Shown one piece after another: positions 48,172 through 59,324 of a stretch of 64,000 nt of DNA. The DNA comes from Amaurobius ferox (lineage: Eukaryota; Arthropoda; Arachnida; Araneae; Amaurobiidae), in NCBI GenBank assembly GCA_951213105.1, contig OX578134.1:136251293-136315292 (forward strand), in the 5' to 3' direction. Every line of letters begins with the position of its first letter. Position 1 is the first letter of the stretch. The notes beneath the pieces are model-generated. The model was not told the origin of the DNA and did no database searches. It worked only from the letters and a program-made list of their open reading frames with translations. The position numbers and the translations under genes were made by a program.

Positions 48172-49341
48172 ATGAACTCTTTAGAAACAAAAAACATCTT
48201 GCAAAGGCGAAATAGAAGCTTTTGTAGTTGTGAAACTTCGATAACGCAAAGAGGTATAGGGAATGCCAAGAAAGTGTTCTCACCATTGAATTTTTATCTG
48301 TGGCTACATGGGATCGGTTTCACGGAAAAGTGGAAATTTACAGCAAAATATTTCAAAGTCTGCGCGGTATCCTGTATTCTTCTCACGTTATTCGAAGGGC
48401 CAATTTTTGTCCGGTGGTATGTATCCTTTAGAATTTCTAAAATAATAGATAAGAAAAGACTGTTTAAAATATTCATCGAATTATTTGAATTTATTCAGAG
48501 ATTTCTGCTATATTATCGACGGAAGAATTTTGAAAGTATTTTATATCAATTGTCAAGACTTGACTGCAATTTCGATGGTGTAAATATTTTAAAGTCAAGG
48601 AATGTTATATTAGCATTTATTTTTGTAAATGACATCGTTACTCTTATTATAACTGCTTTGAACTTTAGTGAATTACAAATATTTCCAAATGAATTTGAAG
48701 GCGATTATAGTTTCGGCTCTATTCCTTCATTTATTACCGTAATTGTCAAATGTTCAAATACATTTTTGTCAGCATGGGGTGCATCTACACCTGTTACAGT
48801 AGTTTTGTTTTGCAGCCAGTGCTATGTTCTAAAACATATTTTGCTGGAATATAAGAAGAAACTATCAGGAGGCTCACATGCGAATGTAGACCGTTACATG
48901 AATATTTACGACAAAATAACTGATTTGATAATCACTATGAACCACATTTTTCACGAGTTGTTGCTTACATTTTACATCGTTACGCTTGCACAGGTATTTT
49001 TGCAATCATACGTAATAGTATTTATTGGTAATGAATCAAACTCTTATACAATATGTCGCTTAGTAGGTTTCAGTATATATTGCGTTCGCTTTATTGTTGT
49101 ATGCTATTCAGCTTCTTCTATAATTAAATTAACCAGTGAAATAAAAGAGATGGTTTACGATGTTTACTGGTACAATCGTCGCTTTGTTTTAAAAGTTAAA
49201 GATCGATTCTTAGGATTCAAACTCCTCGGCACCATTGCACTTGACAAGAATCTCATTTTTTCTTCGACTGCTAATCTCATCACTTATGGAATACTGATCG
49301 CAACTTTCAATGCCAATACTTCCGCTATTTATAATAATTAA
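48172..49341 (+). CDS. Gustatory receptor A4
   Basis: 389-residue single-exon gustatory receptor. The start ATG is in the conserved context and no upstream in-frame ATG exists. Seven hydrophobic segments lie as in A1; TY is at 371-372, ending ATF. The N-terminal half (MNSLETKN, FSPLNFYLWLH, the LFEGPIFV stretch) is closest to A5. Distinctive changes are Y for D in the otherwise constant VYWDNRRF and an L for I before DKNLI. All family landmarks are intact, so I expect a functional receptor. It is paired with pseudogene B3, 3.86 kb downstream. Confidence 0.92.
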   Translation: MNSLETKNILQRRNRSFCSCETSITQRGIGNAKKVFSPLNFYLWLHGIGFTEKWKFTAKYFKVCAVSCILLTLFEGPIFVRWYVSFRISKIIDKKRLFKIFIELFEFIQRFLLYYRRKNFESILYQLSRLDCNFDGVNILKSRNVILAFIFVNDIVTLIITALNFSELQIFPNEFEGDYSFGSIPSFITVIVKCSNTFLSAWGASTPVTVVLFCSQCYVLKHILLEYKKKLSGGSHANVDRYMNIYDKITDLIITMNHIFHELLLTFYIVTLAQVFLQSYVIVFIGNESNSYTICRLVGFSIYCVRFIVVCYSASSIIKLTSEIKEMVYDVYWYNRRFVLKVKDRFLGFKLLGTIALDKNLIFSSTANLITYGILIATFNANTSAIYNN

Positions 49342-51403
49342 AAAAGGCAATGTAAAGTAAAATGCCTAAAGTAGCAATTTTACTTGGTACGCGGATTAAA
49401 TAAGAAACAAATCATACGTAATGATATGAGCAGCAATACACTCTGCAGAAAAGTCAGTGAAAAAGTTGCAGTAACACTGAATATGAAGAAGAAATGCGAA
49501 GCTGCCATAGGGGGTACATTCTACGGTAATAGAACAGTTACATTTGCAACAATGAATGGAACTTTAACTTTGGTGAAGGAGTGTTCGAAATTAAATAAAC
49601 TTCACGTATCACCCAGCAAGCAAATATTCAACGTTCCAAAACGAGTCTAACAATATACTCTGTCTTTTTAAACTTCAAGGTGCTAAAAATGTTTGTTACA
49701 TTTTAATGAAATTTTCGACTATATAATCATTATAAAATAGTGAATCTGCGCCATGAGTTGAAAATAGCTTTAATTTCAAATTAATTTTGAAACATCGGGT
49801 TATTATTTCATCACACTGTTTTATCCAACTCTCCCCTAAATCGACTGAAAATTTGAAATCGAATTTTCGAGTCGTTCTGAAAATTTTCTCTATAGATTAT
49901 TCTACGCACTTCATCTTTCCAGGTGTGTTAGAAATTAAAATGAATATGTCAATTTTAAAGTAAAAGGTGCAAGCATATGTCTTTCAGTAGTATCTGCATT
50001 GATTATTTATTCTCTGCTTACGATGGAGAAATGAATAAAATAATTTAATTCAGTGTCCATTTTTGCAAAGTAAACACTATCAGCTGCTTTTAAATTAATA
50101 TGTTTTTCAAACAATATTCCTCAATTTGCTTTCTGTTGAATACTGGAAAATCGTTATTTTCTTATTTATTCTTATATTACGTCTTTTATCGCTTGAGATG
50201 ATAGAAATTATGGAACTTGGAAATAAATAATAGGATAACATTTTTATCTGTTTGTGCATAAAGAATTTTCTGTAGAAAAAACCATCTTTATTCCAGCAGT
50301 TCTCGAATTATTTTTCAAGAAGTATTACAGCTCTTCCTCTCATCCATTTGTTGCATCCTGTAATCATCAGTAGTGGATGGGAATAATAAAAGCAGGAAGA
50401 TTTAATCAAAAATTTAATTTATAAAAGTGATGTTCTCAATCGAATACGGTTCAAGTGTACAAATCAATAATCATTTATGATCAATGAACAATGAATTTCA
50501 GTGAAACTATTAAAAAGGCCAATTCTAAAATTACGTTAAAATCAAATGCGTACAATATCATCAGGATTTAATGGAAATGTTAAAAACATTCCATTTTACA
50601 AATAACATGTTTTCTCATAATTCAATATTTTAAATCATGCAATGCGATTTACTTCAATACAAAGTTCTCAGAATTATTTCCATTGATAAAAACTTTTATG
50701 TTTAACGTTTAGAGTTATATTATTAAGTCTTCTAAAAACCTAAAGAAGGGCTGAACGAAAAGATTGAAGATTTATTATAAATTGAAATATGCAAGAAAAC
50801 TTAAATTAAATGGTAGATTAAAATTATGTTATATAAATTACCAAAATTTTATTTTAGTCGCATTTCATTCTGTTAAAATATTCTAAAATTCATTGTATGC
50901 CGAATATTGTTGCTACTTTCTATGGAAAATATATACTTGTATTCGTTTATAAAATATTACTCAATAGCGCAGGAACTTATTTGAAAGGTTTTACATCGTT
51001 GCGACTCTCTGGATGTACTCAGTGCTGGTGCTATGATTAAAAGGGGCAGAACCTTGCTGTGAATATGTCTATAAAAATGTTATATTTTACTTTTAAGTAA
51101 CTATAATTTCATAATTTATAATGAAACTACAATTGACTTGTTGTGTAAGATGTTTATATTTTTATGTGGATGTTTATAAGGGAAATAGATGATTTCATTA
51201 TGATAAAGGATCTCCAGGATGGGATATTTTGAGTTGTACAACTATTTTACATAAATTTTTCTGTTTTCATGCAATTTTTATTTATTAATAATTAGTATGA
51301 GGTGTTTGGAATAACTTTTAATAATGTGCTTCCCTTGATTTTGTCCGAAACAAATAACAATATTTTTTAATTACGCCCGTTATAACTGTTTCGATTTTTC
51401 ACT
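49342..51403 (+). repeat. A-to-B spacer behind A4
   Basis: Copy of the spacer behind A1 and A3. An 88-codon frame at 49384 overlaps the conserved aatatgaagaagaaatgcgaagc stretch but is broken in the other copies, so it is not treated as a gene. Confidence 0.65.
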
Positions 51404-51418
51404 GAGACACACGCCTGT

Positions 51419-51582
51419 TGTTGTTGTTTTTGTTGAGACCCAGACCGTCCGACCTACCAGAAAGGTGTAAGGTAACTGTTTGGACGGCCGGGAAGTGCCA
51501 CCCAATTTAGACCGGAACCCAGTGGGGGAGGCAGCCACAGGGACCGTACCCTCCTTCCCCTACCACCAACCTCTCGGAAGGA
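51419..51582 (-). mobile_element. 5S rRNA-derived SINE, 3' end only
   Basis: Contains only the last 145 bp of the SINE body (gagacccagaccgtccgacc...accaacctctcggaagg in + reading) and its GTT-type tail. It is flanked by a perfect 15-bp duplication gagacacacgcctgt (51404-51418 and 51583-51597). The equivalent places before B1 (22277) and B2 (38884) lack it. It is a 5'-truncated, recent insertion. Confidence 0.9.
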
Positions 51583-51604
51583 GAGACACACGCCTGTGTA
51601 ATTA

Positions 51605-51882
51605 CTCGTGGATCATCGTCTAAAAACAGAAAAAGCAGCACCTGTATTATATAACCGTTTAATTCTGTTAGGTTACAATTTTTATTTATTCATTCTAATT
51701 AATTTGGGAATTTACTTTTAACGATAATGTAACTTTTCTTTATTTTGACAGAAACGATATTAACCTAACTATGTCCATAACATATGGTTAACTGTGTCCA
51801 TAATAGACTTTCCCTGTCTCTGATTGAGGTTCTTATGTGTATGTGCAATTTTTATCAAATCATCGTCTTAAAACAGAACTGC
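51605..51882 (+). promoter_or_regulatory. Duplicated promoter-like block before B3
   Basis: ggatcatcgtctaaaaacag at about 51611 and aaatcatcgtcttaaaacag at about 51858 repeat the block seen before the A genes. A ttgtttatacac run follows near 51906. The SINE at 51419 sits just upstream. Confidence 0.45.
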
Positions 51883-52034
51883 AGGGGTGTTGTCATTTAC
51901 TTAATTGTTTATACACTGGAATATCCTAACTTATTTGTAAAGTTCGAAAACAACTTCGATACAAATTTTCTGAAATAACATACAATCTACAGATGGATAT
52001 TAATATTATATATTGATAATAATATGATATTAAT

Positions 52035-53203
52035 ATATATAGATATTAATATAAGGAATTTAGAAACCAAAAACTTATTAAGACGAAATGAAATCTCTTA
52101 TAAATATGAGCTACCGACGAATGAAAATTGAAGAGTTGTAATACTAGGAAATCATTTTGCCATTGAATTTTTATATGTGGTTGCACGGTGTTGGTTTCAC
52201 TGAAAAATTACAATGTATAGCAAAATATTTTAAAGTATTGGTCTTATCATGTGTGCTTCTTATGATATTCAACGGCCACGTGCTCATCGGATTGTTTTTA
52301 TACCAAAATCATTTCTAAATAAATAAGGAAATACTCCTGAAAATGTTCATTACATTGCTTGAAATTTCTCACAAATATCTCTTATATTTTAGAAATTTTG
52401 ATTGTATTTTTCATTAGTTGGCAAAACTTGAATTCGCTTTCAACAGTGAAAACAAATTGTAATCTAGAAAAGCTGTCTTTGTATTCATTTATGTAAATAA
52501 CATCGTAATTCTTATTACAGCTGCTTTACACATCAGTGTATTAGACATATTTGCATGTGCTTTGAGAGAAGATTATTTTTTCGTACCTATTGATCCCCCC
52601 TTTGCAACAATTTTTCGATGTTCATATGATTTTTTGTTAACATGGCGGAACAGATATACCTATTACAACAGTTTTTATAGCCAGTTCTATGTCCGTAAAA
52701 ATATTGTACTGGCATTATAAGGAGAAACTATCAAAAGGGACACATATGAACATAGACCGTTTCATTGACATTTACGAAGAAATTGCTGATTTGATGAGCA
52801 TCATGAATAATCTTTTTAATGTGTTGTTACTCGCATTGTACACCTTTACTCTTGCTCAAGTATTTTTACAATCTTGCGTGATAGAATTTATGTATGAAAA
52901 ATCACATTCGTACAAAATATACCGCTTAATGGTTATCAGTGCATATTACAGTCGTTTAATTGTTGTATGTAATTCAGCTTCTTCTGTAATTAAACTGGAT
53001 AATAAAATACAAGAGGAGGTTTATGAGGTCCACTGAAAGAATCCTCGCTTTGTTACGAAAGTGAGAGATCGATTTTTAGGATTCAAACTCCTCGACACCA
53101 TCCTAATTAGTAACAAGCTCATTCTTTCTTCTACTGGCAACTTTCTCACATGTGGACTATTGATCGCAACGTTCACTGCTAATGCTTCTGTTTGCAACAA
53201 ATA
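52035..53203 (+). pseudogene. Gustatory receptor pseudogene B3
   Basis: Full-length B-lineage receptor. The initiation codon equivalent is ATA instead of ATG, and the N-terminal half has stops and frameshifts. The stretch 52689-53036 is still open for 115 codons and spans the last loop to the sixth membrane segment (YKEKLSKGTHMNID..., ALYTFTLAQVFLQSC, VCNSASSVIKL). A TGA at 53034-53036 sits where the other genes have W/L in VYWDN. After this stop the frame is open again to an ATFTANASVCNK end at 53203. It is the best preserved B copy, but it is dead. Confidence 0.9.
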
Positions 53204-53887
53204 GAAGAGATAACAGAGAGGAAAATACACCGAAGTAGCACTTTTATGTTTTGAAGACTTCCTGACGACTTAGTAGGGACGTTGCAACAACGTATGTTGG
53301 AAGTGAAATAAAATCTGATGGCATGCTCAATCTACACCAATATTTGCGTTTGAATCTTTTCTAACAGTCTTGAGATATGGAACTGCAAAGTTGGTGCAAC
53401 ATTATTGTGTTTGCAACAAATAAAAGAGTAAACGTAAAATAGCAATTTCATGTTTAAAAAGGTTTCTGAGAACATATTTGTGGCATTGCAACAACATCTA
53501 TGGCAATGATATCCCCATATCTCAGGTTTAATGTATGGAACTGCAACCTTAGTATGCTGATAAATCCAACGATTTCAAGAATAATCCTCCACGCTTCAGT
53601 ATACGTTGAAGAAAATTCAGTGAATAAGCAGTATCGAAGTTGAATATGAAAAGGGAATGAAATGGTCAGATGCCACTTGCCGGGTCAACTCTATGACATT
53701 CGAATCGTTGCATTTGTATATTTGCAACCCCTTCAATGTAGAAAACTTCAGCCTATTTACCAGAATGTTTGAAATAAAAAAAAAGATTAATAAGGAATTT
53801 TTCTAATTTTGTTTTACATACTGCTTTGTGAATTTTTCTAAAATACAATGACCACGCAAGACCAAATTTTAAAATTGTGTGTATTCA
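53204..53887 (+). repeat. B-gene 3' spacer (B3 copy, first part)
   Basis: Matches the spacer behind B1. The gene-3'-end motif gtttgcaac recurs at 53190 and 53409. The spacer is interrupted at 53893 by the large LTR-like insertion and resumes at 55585. Confidence 0.7.
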
Positions 53888-53892
53888 TTCCA

Positions 53893-55579
53893 TGTCACAC
53901 GGATGTGACGTGCCACCCATGGACCGATGCGGACATACAAACACACACATCTTTTATGTAATACGAAGTAAAGAAGGTAAACAATATGTCCATAGATAAT
54001 AAGAAGCAAAAATGCTAAGCAGTGATATTTCTATGGCACACCCCAATTAAGTTTTATAAACCCAGGTTCTAAGTTCGAAGGACTCTCGTCCAGGAATAAA
54101 TTCAAGGATAACCTGTTACAAGATTCCAAATGCAATATAATGAATAAACCCTTACCTTATAAGGCAACATCACCAGAAAACACTTTAAATGAACAATTTC
54201 AAGAGATGAAGAATTCTAAAGAACCACACAGGTATGAGGATAAAAATATGCTTTCTTTTATTTAGTAACGCAATTAAGATAGGAGTTATATTAACAAATA
54301 CCTGAATCTTAATCAGCACACAATTTCCAACTGGACACTGGACCCACTATTATCTTAACTGCCACAGGTTTACTACCAAAATTATATATCATTACATGAT
54401 AAAAGTGGCACGACAATATTCACATTATAAATGATATTTAAAAGGAAAGGTATGGTCACAGTAACACAGGGAGAAACGCACTCAGATATATATTATTTAA
54501 AGTTGAATTTATATTTCCAGATATTAATTCAATGTGAAGTTACTTAATTAGAACTGATATAAATTGAAATACGGAAGCCAGTATTTATGTTAGAAAGATG
54601 TAGAAACTTAAATATTTTTGCTTCCGCAGAAATCTGTGATATAGTTAGTTGGAGCGAGAGTTACCTCAGGACAAGTCGATGTTATGAAATCAGGAACATA
54701 CTTCCGCCGCAAGTCCCTCGGGATGAACCCGTTTAAAAGGAAAGTACGGCACACCTAGAGGCATTCGGGATGCATAGGCCCGGACAGGGATTCGACTTCA
54801 TTCGGTTCCTCCTTCAATGGTCAACACCCAGACCGGGCACATGGACCTCGGGCCCAATCGTACCGTCATCGTTGAAGCTCTCCCAGTTGGGTGACGGGCT
54901 CTTCTTCGACGTTCTTCGGCGATGGCGACTTCTTCCCATGCCCACATTAGGCTTAGATTGGCGTGAAGCAAGATCTCGCACTTCGTGGTGGGGAACACAT
55001 AAAAATGCGGTCCGGGCCGACCTGATGTTGTCAGCAACCAGACAGGAGAAAGCGCGCTTATTCCTTCAAGTCTCTCTTTTTATACTCGAGTTTTCCAATC
55101 CGGCCCGTCCATCCGTCACGGTCCTGATGGAGAGCTATATATCTCCATCGTCCAATAGAAAACACCAAAAGCCTACCCTCGTCAGCCCAAAGAGGGGTCC
55201 CGAACGAAGCATAGCCTCTACGCGAGGTCTCGAATTATTTCCAGATGTTTTATCAGAACCATTGTGTGAAAAAGTGCATGTCCAGCATAAATATTAACAC
55301 GCAAAGAGCAAAGCCAGACATCTGCTGTGGCCGGGAATAAGATCTTGAATTTTAACGGTCGAAATAATACCTCTCTCTGAGTGCGCTTTTACAGATTAAT
55401 AAAAATGGCGTTAATGATTTTTTTATCACATATATTTTGTAGAATATAATATATTAAAGGGACCAGAAGGATAATTAAAACAGGGTTAAATTAATGTATG
55501 AAATATAAGTATTGAAATATAATGCAGATTTCATGGTTTTTACAAGAGTGACGCGAGATTGCAAAATCTCGTCACGACA
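53893..55579 (-). mobile_element. 1.69-kb LTR-like insertion (probable solo LTR)
   Basis: It interrupts spacer that is continuous behind B1 (24670) and near 63130 (cattccaRgca.ygaattt). It starts TGTCACACGG and ends GTCACGACA. The flanks ttcca (53888) and atcca (55581) are a probable 5-bp duplication with one mismatch. The right end is a perfect-looking hairpin (gtgacgcgagatt/aatctcgtcac). A TATAAAAAG box on the minus strand at 55076-55084 suggests minus orientation. The 54720-55300 part is far richer in GC than its surroundings. A 175-codon frame within it has no recognisable domain. Confidence 0.65.
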
Positions 55580-55584
55580 AATCC

Positions 55585-56690
55585 AAGCAATGAATTTCCA
55601 GTTTTAACAGAATAAATTCAAGTTACTTTGAATCTTAAAATATATCTGGCATGTATTTTCTATAAGTCACTTATTTCAAGACTGTTTTAGCATAATCGTT
55701 TCCTACCATTGTAAATCTTATTTCCGTAAAGAATTGAATTTACACATTAATTAAAGTAAGTGTAGCATGTTATAGTCGTCAGATAATTTGAGAATGTAAT
55801 ACACTTTAATAGAATATTTGGAACATATTATATTTAGACGGAAAACCTCTAAAATCTGCACATAAAAATGCATGTGGTCCAATATGATCGAATAATAATG
55901 TTTGTGGGAAAATCTCTCTATATAGTTTTTAATTTTCTAAAATTACATAATAATGTATACAAGTATATTTTGGAATAGCATATTTAGAATTACAATCCAA
56001 ATTTTCGATAAATTCACACATTTTGGATGCTCTAGGACAACATTTAAATAATTTAGCTTTAAATTTTAAATAATACGTCCATATGCGGTTGTTTGTTTCT
56101 GCCAATGTATATGAATGCTCTCATTCTTGCTGACAAATTATCCGAGGAAGTTCTATATTATTTGGTTACGGTACCCTGACCCAAGTTAGATTTTATATTG
56201 CATTATATATAGTGCATATACCTTCAGTATATAGTTCATTCTTTGAAACGCGTAATAGGTGTTTCACATTTGTAGCAGTACTGTACAAGTGATTGTGTAT
56301 GTGAGCAATTTATTGATATATATTGTATATATTTTAATTATTTGTTTGCCTATAAAATATGTAATATATTGTAATTATTTATTTGTCTATATTGTATATG
56401 TATTGACTAATACAGGAAATAGTATTGCATGCATCTTCAGTCTTTTCATAGGGTTTTGTTGATCGATAATGTAAATATTCTTGTATATATCCCTGTTACC
56501 CTTTTGTAGCAGTTCTGTATATATGATTGTGCATATAAGCAATATTGTATACATTTTATCCTTATTTTTGTCATGGTATTTATATGTATGTAGATATACT
56601 GTCCACTATTTGTAGCTGCATCGATTATATAATTGCGTTCCATTATATATATTTGCATCTATAATTTAAAAACATTTTCTCCAAGTAATA
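55585..56690 (+). repeat. B-gene 3' spacer (B3 copy, second part)
   Basis: Continues the spacer behind B1 and B2 (landmarks taaaacctctaaaatctgc-like, aataataatgtttg, ttctatattatttgg). No gene. Confidence 0.6.
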
Positions 56691-56699
56691 TTTCATCCC

Positions 56700-57200
56700 G
56701 GGCGTCCTGTTACGTTTTTATTCAGTAGATAATTCTTCTTTCTGTACTTTCACAAATAGTTTCCGGATCCAGAATGATGACGCGGCTTTCCAGTATACAA
56801 CGCAAAGCTCCATAAATGCGGTCTGTCAGTAAGTATACAACGAGTCAGTAAGTTACTTATGAGAGATCACGACCCTCTTTCCTGGTCGGATATTATCATA
56901 AGTAACTCTCATTTCCGTACTTGTGTTTTCACTTGCTCTTGAGATCAAGCTTTGCGATTCCGTTATACGATCCGTATATGCACAAGAGCCTCGGCTAAAC
57001 ATCTTCCAGAGGGTGTAAAATATTTTTACTTATTTGTTGTTGAAAGCCTACGAAAGAACATTCAACAGAATATAGCTGCAACGAAGTCATATTTTTGTAG
57101 TGCAAGATAGCGGAGTCATTTAGGATATCTAAGTCGGTTCTGACCGAATTCAGTGTGTTTACTTTCGAAATTGGATACATGAAGATTGCAATAATGTGTA
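56700..57200 (+). repeat. Spacer module with ccagaatgatga motif (copy 3)
   Basis: Homologous to 41360-41620 plus 42560-42730, without the 0.9-kb insertion, and to 2150-2320. It includes the duplicated core agtatacaac near 56793 and 56830. Confidence 0.6.
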
Positions 57201-57630
57201 GGACGAATACTTGTATTTTACATGTAAATTTTTCAACTTAAAGTATAAACAATTTATTATTTATTTTGTGTCTACCTCAATTTACTGTTATGATTTTTTG
57301 TGACAGTTTCAATAGATGTAAATAATAAGGTCACCAAATCAAAAATCATATACACTCTTTTGCGGTCTTGATTGTGTAATCACTTTATTACCTGTGTATA
57401 CGCATATTTAATTTCAATAAAAACAGTCACTTTCTTCATGGTGCTTCGTTTTTGTGTTTTGTTTTGTTTTTTATTACAAAAGAGCGTATATAAAGTTTAT
57501 ACATTTTTAAAACTTATGTAAAATAAATATAAAATAAAAATGAGACTGAGATTTTTAAATACTAACAGGTTTTACTTTGTGAACGGGCATCCAATTAGAC
57601 TCCGACGTGAAATCTAACCAGGTGCTTTAC
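57201..57630 (+). repeat. Start of an extra A-type 5' flank
   Basis: From about 57265 it resembles the flank block seen at 15794 and 46543 (gtctacctcaattta..., then a degenerate deletion-rich stretch). It continues beyond the SINE at 58045. No gene. Confidence 0.45.
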
Positions 57631-57644
57631 ACGTTCCATAATTT

Positions 57645-58030
57645 ATGGCAACGGTCCTACCGTGCAGAAAACACCGGTTCTCGTTAGATCACCGACGTCA
57701 AGCAGCATCGGGCGCGGTTAGTACTTGGGTGGGTGACCACCTGGGAACACCGCGTGCTGTTGGCACATTTCGGGCGCTGTAGCCCGGTGGTTTGCGCGCT
57801 AGATTTTCGCGCTGCCACAACTGCCGCCGTGTTCATGCGGAGTACGATCACGTTAAATATGTGGGTCTGTAAGTCCTTCCGAGAGGTTGGTGGTAGGGGA
57901 AGGAGGGTAGGTCCCTGTGGATGCCTCCCCCACTGGGTTCCGGTCTAAATTGGGTGCCACTTCCCGGCCGTCCAAACGGTTACCTTACACCTTTCTGGTA
58001 GGTCGGACGGTCTGGGTCACAACAACAACA
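57645..58030 (+). mobile_element. Full-length 5S rRNA-derived SINE
   Basis: 386 bp flanked by a perfect 14-bp duplication acgttccataattt (57631-57644 and 58031-58044). Positions 57647-57765 are a recognisable 5S rRNA copy, including the internal pol III promoter region (aagcagcatcgggcg, ggttagtacttgggtgg, gtgaccacctgggaaca). A GC-rich body of about 240 bp follows and ends in an (aac)n tail. The 5S part is mutated in its first third and is fused to the body, so it is a SINE head (SINE3 type) rather than a 5S gene. Confidence 0.92.
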
Positions 58031-58044
58031 ACGTTCCATAATTT

Positions 58045-59030
58045 GACACGGTAGATCAGGCAACCATTCTTCCCGTTTCATTCCGACTCGACGCCCTAAA
58101 TGCATTGAAAGCTTGAATTCAAATGTTTAACACCCTCTGAATATTTTCCCTACACCGTATACTATGCATGTAGCAAAAATGAAATTGACTTTCTCTCCAT
58201 CTCTGCACATGTAAGATATTTCAATGAATATGATGATTCTAAAGTGAAGGGAAATGCAGCTTGCGGCTTTCAATAATATTTACACTGATTATAGATTCCC
58301 TGCTTTCAATAAAGAAATGGATATAATAGTCTATTGATCGTGTTGATTTCTGGAAAAGTAGCGTTAATAAGTGATTTGGGTTTGAGATGTTTTTAAACAA
58401 CTTTTTCTTAAATTGAATTCTGTTGTGCGCAAAAAATCATTATTTTCTTAATATAAAAATGAATAACTCTTTGATCGCTTGAGGCTAAAGTAATCATTAT
58501 AAATGTGAATTATAATAATATGATTAAATTTACATGTGTCTACACAAAAAAAGAATTTGTTAAAGCAAAATAAACCATTTGTCTAAACTGTAATTCCCAG
58601 TCAATTGCTTGTTAGTCGTAACCTGTTGCTCGAGCAGCACTACAGTTCTCAAACTCGTTCATTTCGTCAAACAGTTTACCAAGATTTTGTACTTCAGTTT
58701 TCAATAACTATAACACTTGATATAAAGCTGCAATTGTTTTGTTGCGAAAGAAGCTTTTTTGTTTACTTTAAATGTTTATTACAGACATAACCGATTTCCT
58801 AATACTAATGTATATGTAAAGTTCAAAGACGACAATATTATGCGAGCAGCATCCCAAGAATTAGTTTTTAATATTATAGTAAATGCAGCTGTTTCATGTA
58901 AAAGTTTTATTCAGTTTGGTTACAATGCTTATTTAATTCTTATTAGTAAGAAATCGTTCGAATATATACTACGTAACAGTGAAAATGAGACACCAAAAAG
59001 GAATGGGCAGAAAAATATGCAAATCGTAGG
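58045..59030 (+). repeat. Orphan A-type 5' flank without a gene
   Basis: Strongly diverged copy of the flank preceding the A genes (ttacaccgtatactatgcatgtagc, cttgcggctttcaataa, cgagcagcactacagtt, gagcagcatcccaagaa). It ends near 59030 where the promoter and receptor should start. A second, better preserved flank starts at 59325. Confidence 0.5.
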
Positions 59031-59324
59031 GTAGGCGCAGCTCACCGGGTAAATGATGCGAAACGCGCATCTATTCCGATCACGTTAATTGTGATATAAG
59101 TGAAGGAACCAGCAGAATCGGCAATACTCTCGCCGCTCTGTCTGTCAGGGAAATCATTTTGCTGTTTTTTTGTCTCAGAGGAAACACATATTCGTCACTC
59201 AACAATTTCATCACTATGTGCATCGAAACTGTGACCATTTGCATATCTCGTTTTGCTGTTTTTATTGCCTCATTTACATAAATCTACACCTACAACTTCA
59301 TGGTGTTGCGATTTCAGTTGTGAG
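59031..59324. other. Unassigned stretch
   Basis: About 290 bp, somewhat richer in GC, without a match to other parts of the window. No frame or RNA gene recognised. Confidence 0.35.

Noticed and set aside
49384..49650. 88-codon frame behind A4
   Set aside because: Not preserved in the co-linear spacers behind A1, A2 and A3.
54770..55297. 175-codon frame in the GC-rich insertion
   Set aside because: No domain recognised; long because GC-rich DNA has few stops; likely LTR sequence.
57647..57765. Genuine 5S rRNA gene
   Set aside because: The 5' third is mutated, it is fused to a SINE body and flanked by target duplications; no pol III T-run terminator directly after it.
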